From: DASYSA01 sp036003885
Lineage (GTDB): Bacteria; Acidobacteriota; Blastocatellia; UBA7656
NCBI GenBank assembly: GCA_036003885.1
Contig: DASYSA010000061.1
Location: 1 to 21,715 of the forward strand
Reading direction: 5' to 3'
Length of the DNA stretch: 21,715 nucleotides
This document shows, one piece after another, positions 21,665 to 21,715 of this stretch. Each line of letters starts with the position of its first letter. The first letter of the stretch is position 1. Position numbers and translations under genes: made by a program. The notes below the pieces were generated by a model. That model searched no databases. It had not been told where the DNA came from and saw only the letters and a list, made by a program, of their open reading frames with translations.

Positions 21665-21715
<51 letters not shown>

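Overview
The window reads as an ordinary chromosomal segment of a fairly GC-rich, Gram-negative-type bacterium. I favour Acidobacteriota (Blastocatellia-like) with moderate confidence. Reasons are the secreted alpha-2-macroglobulin, the Uma2-family protein, the zinc-finger plus carboxypeptidase-regulatory-like protein, a TonB-like protein with a long N-terminal cytoplasmic part, and heptamer-period palindromes in the intergenic gaps. No phage, insertion sequence, CRISPR array or rRNA is visible.

Layout. A 5'-to-3' minus-strand alpha-2-macroglobulin gene (1-3678) runs off the left edge. It is divergent from a secreted M28 metallopeptidase (3985-5703, plus). A Uma2-family gene (minus) converges on the peptidase. 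A long minus-strand run follows; in transcription order it is an M16 peptidase, a WalJ/YycJ-type metallo-beta-lactamase-fold protein, purB, purS, purQ, purL, a Nudix hydrolase, an aldo/keto reductase, a TonB/TolA-like protein, an Fpg/MutM-like glycosylase and a zinc-finger protein. Right of 18.7 kb the plus strand carries a likely operon: an NfeD-like membrane protein, a flotillin and a 155-residue beta-carbonic-anhydrase-like protein. A tRNA-Pro(UGG) with a clear promoter is cut by the right edge.

How the genes fit together. PurS, PurQ and PurL are the three parts of FGAM synthase, and PurB acts later in the same purine pathway. NfeD and flotillin are a known membrane-microdomain pair, and the small carbonic-anhydrase-like protein appears to have joined them. 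The A2M/M28 pair suggests periplasmic or extracellular proteolysis and its control.

Most striking signal. Many intergenic gaps are filled by imperfect tandem repeats with a 7-nt period (8-nt in one case), each gap with its own sequence. Most are arranged as two inverted arms that would fold into long hairpins. In eight cases the element starts at, within a few bases of, or just inside the stop codon of the upstream gene. In three (upstream of walJ, purS and nudix) it also runs up to the next start codon and leaves no Shine-Dalgarno sequence. At purB/purS, removing the element would restore a well-spaced Shine-Dalgarno and start. These repeats are the best candidate here for something poorly described.
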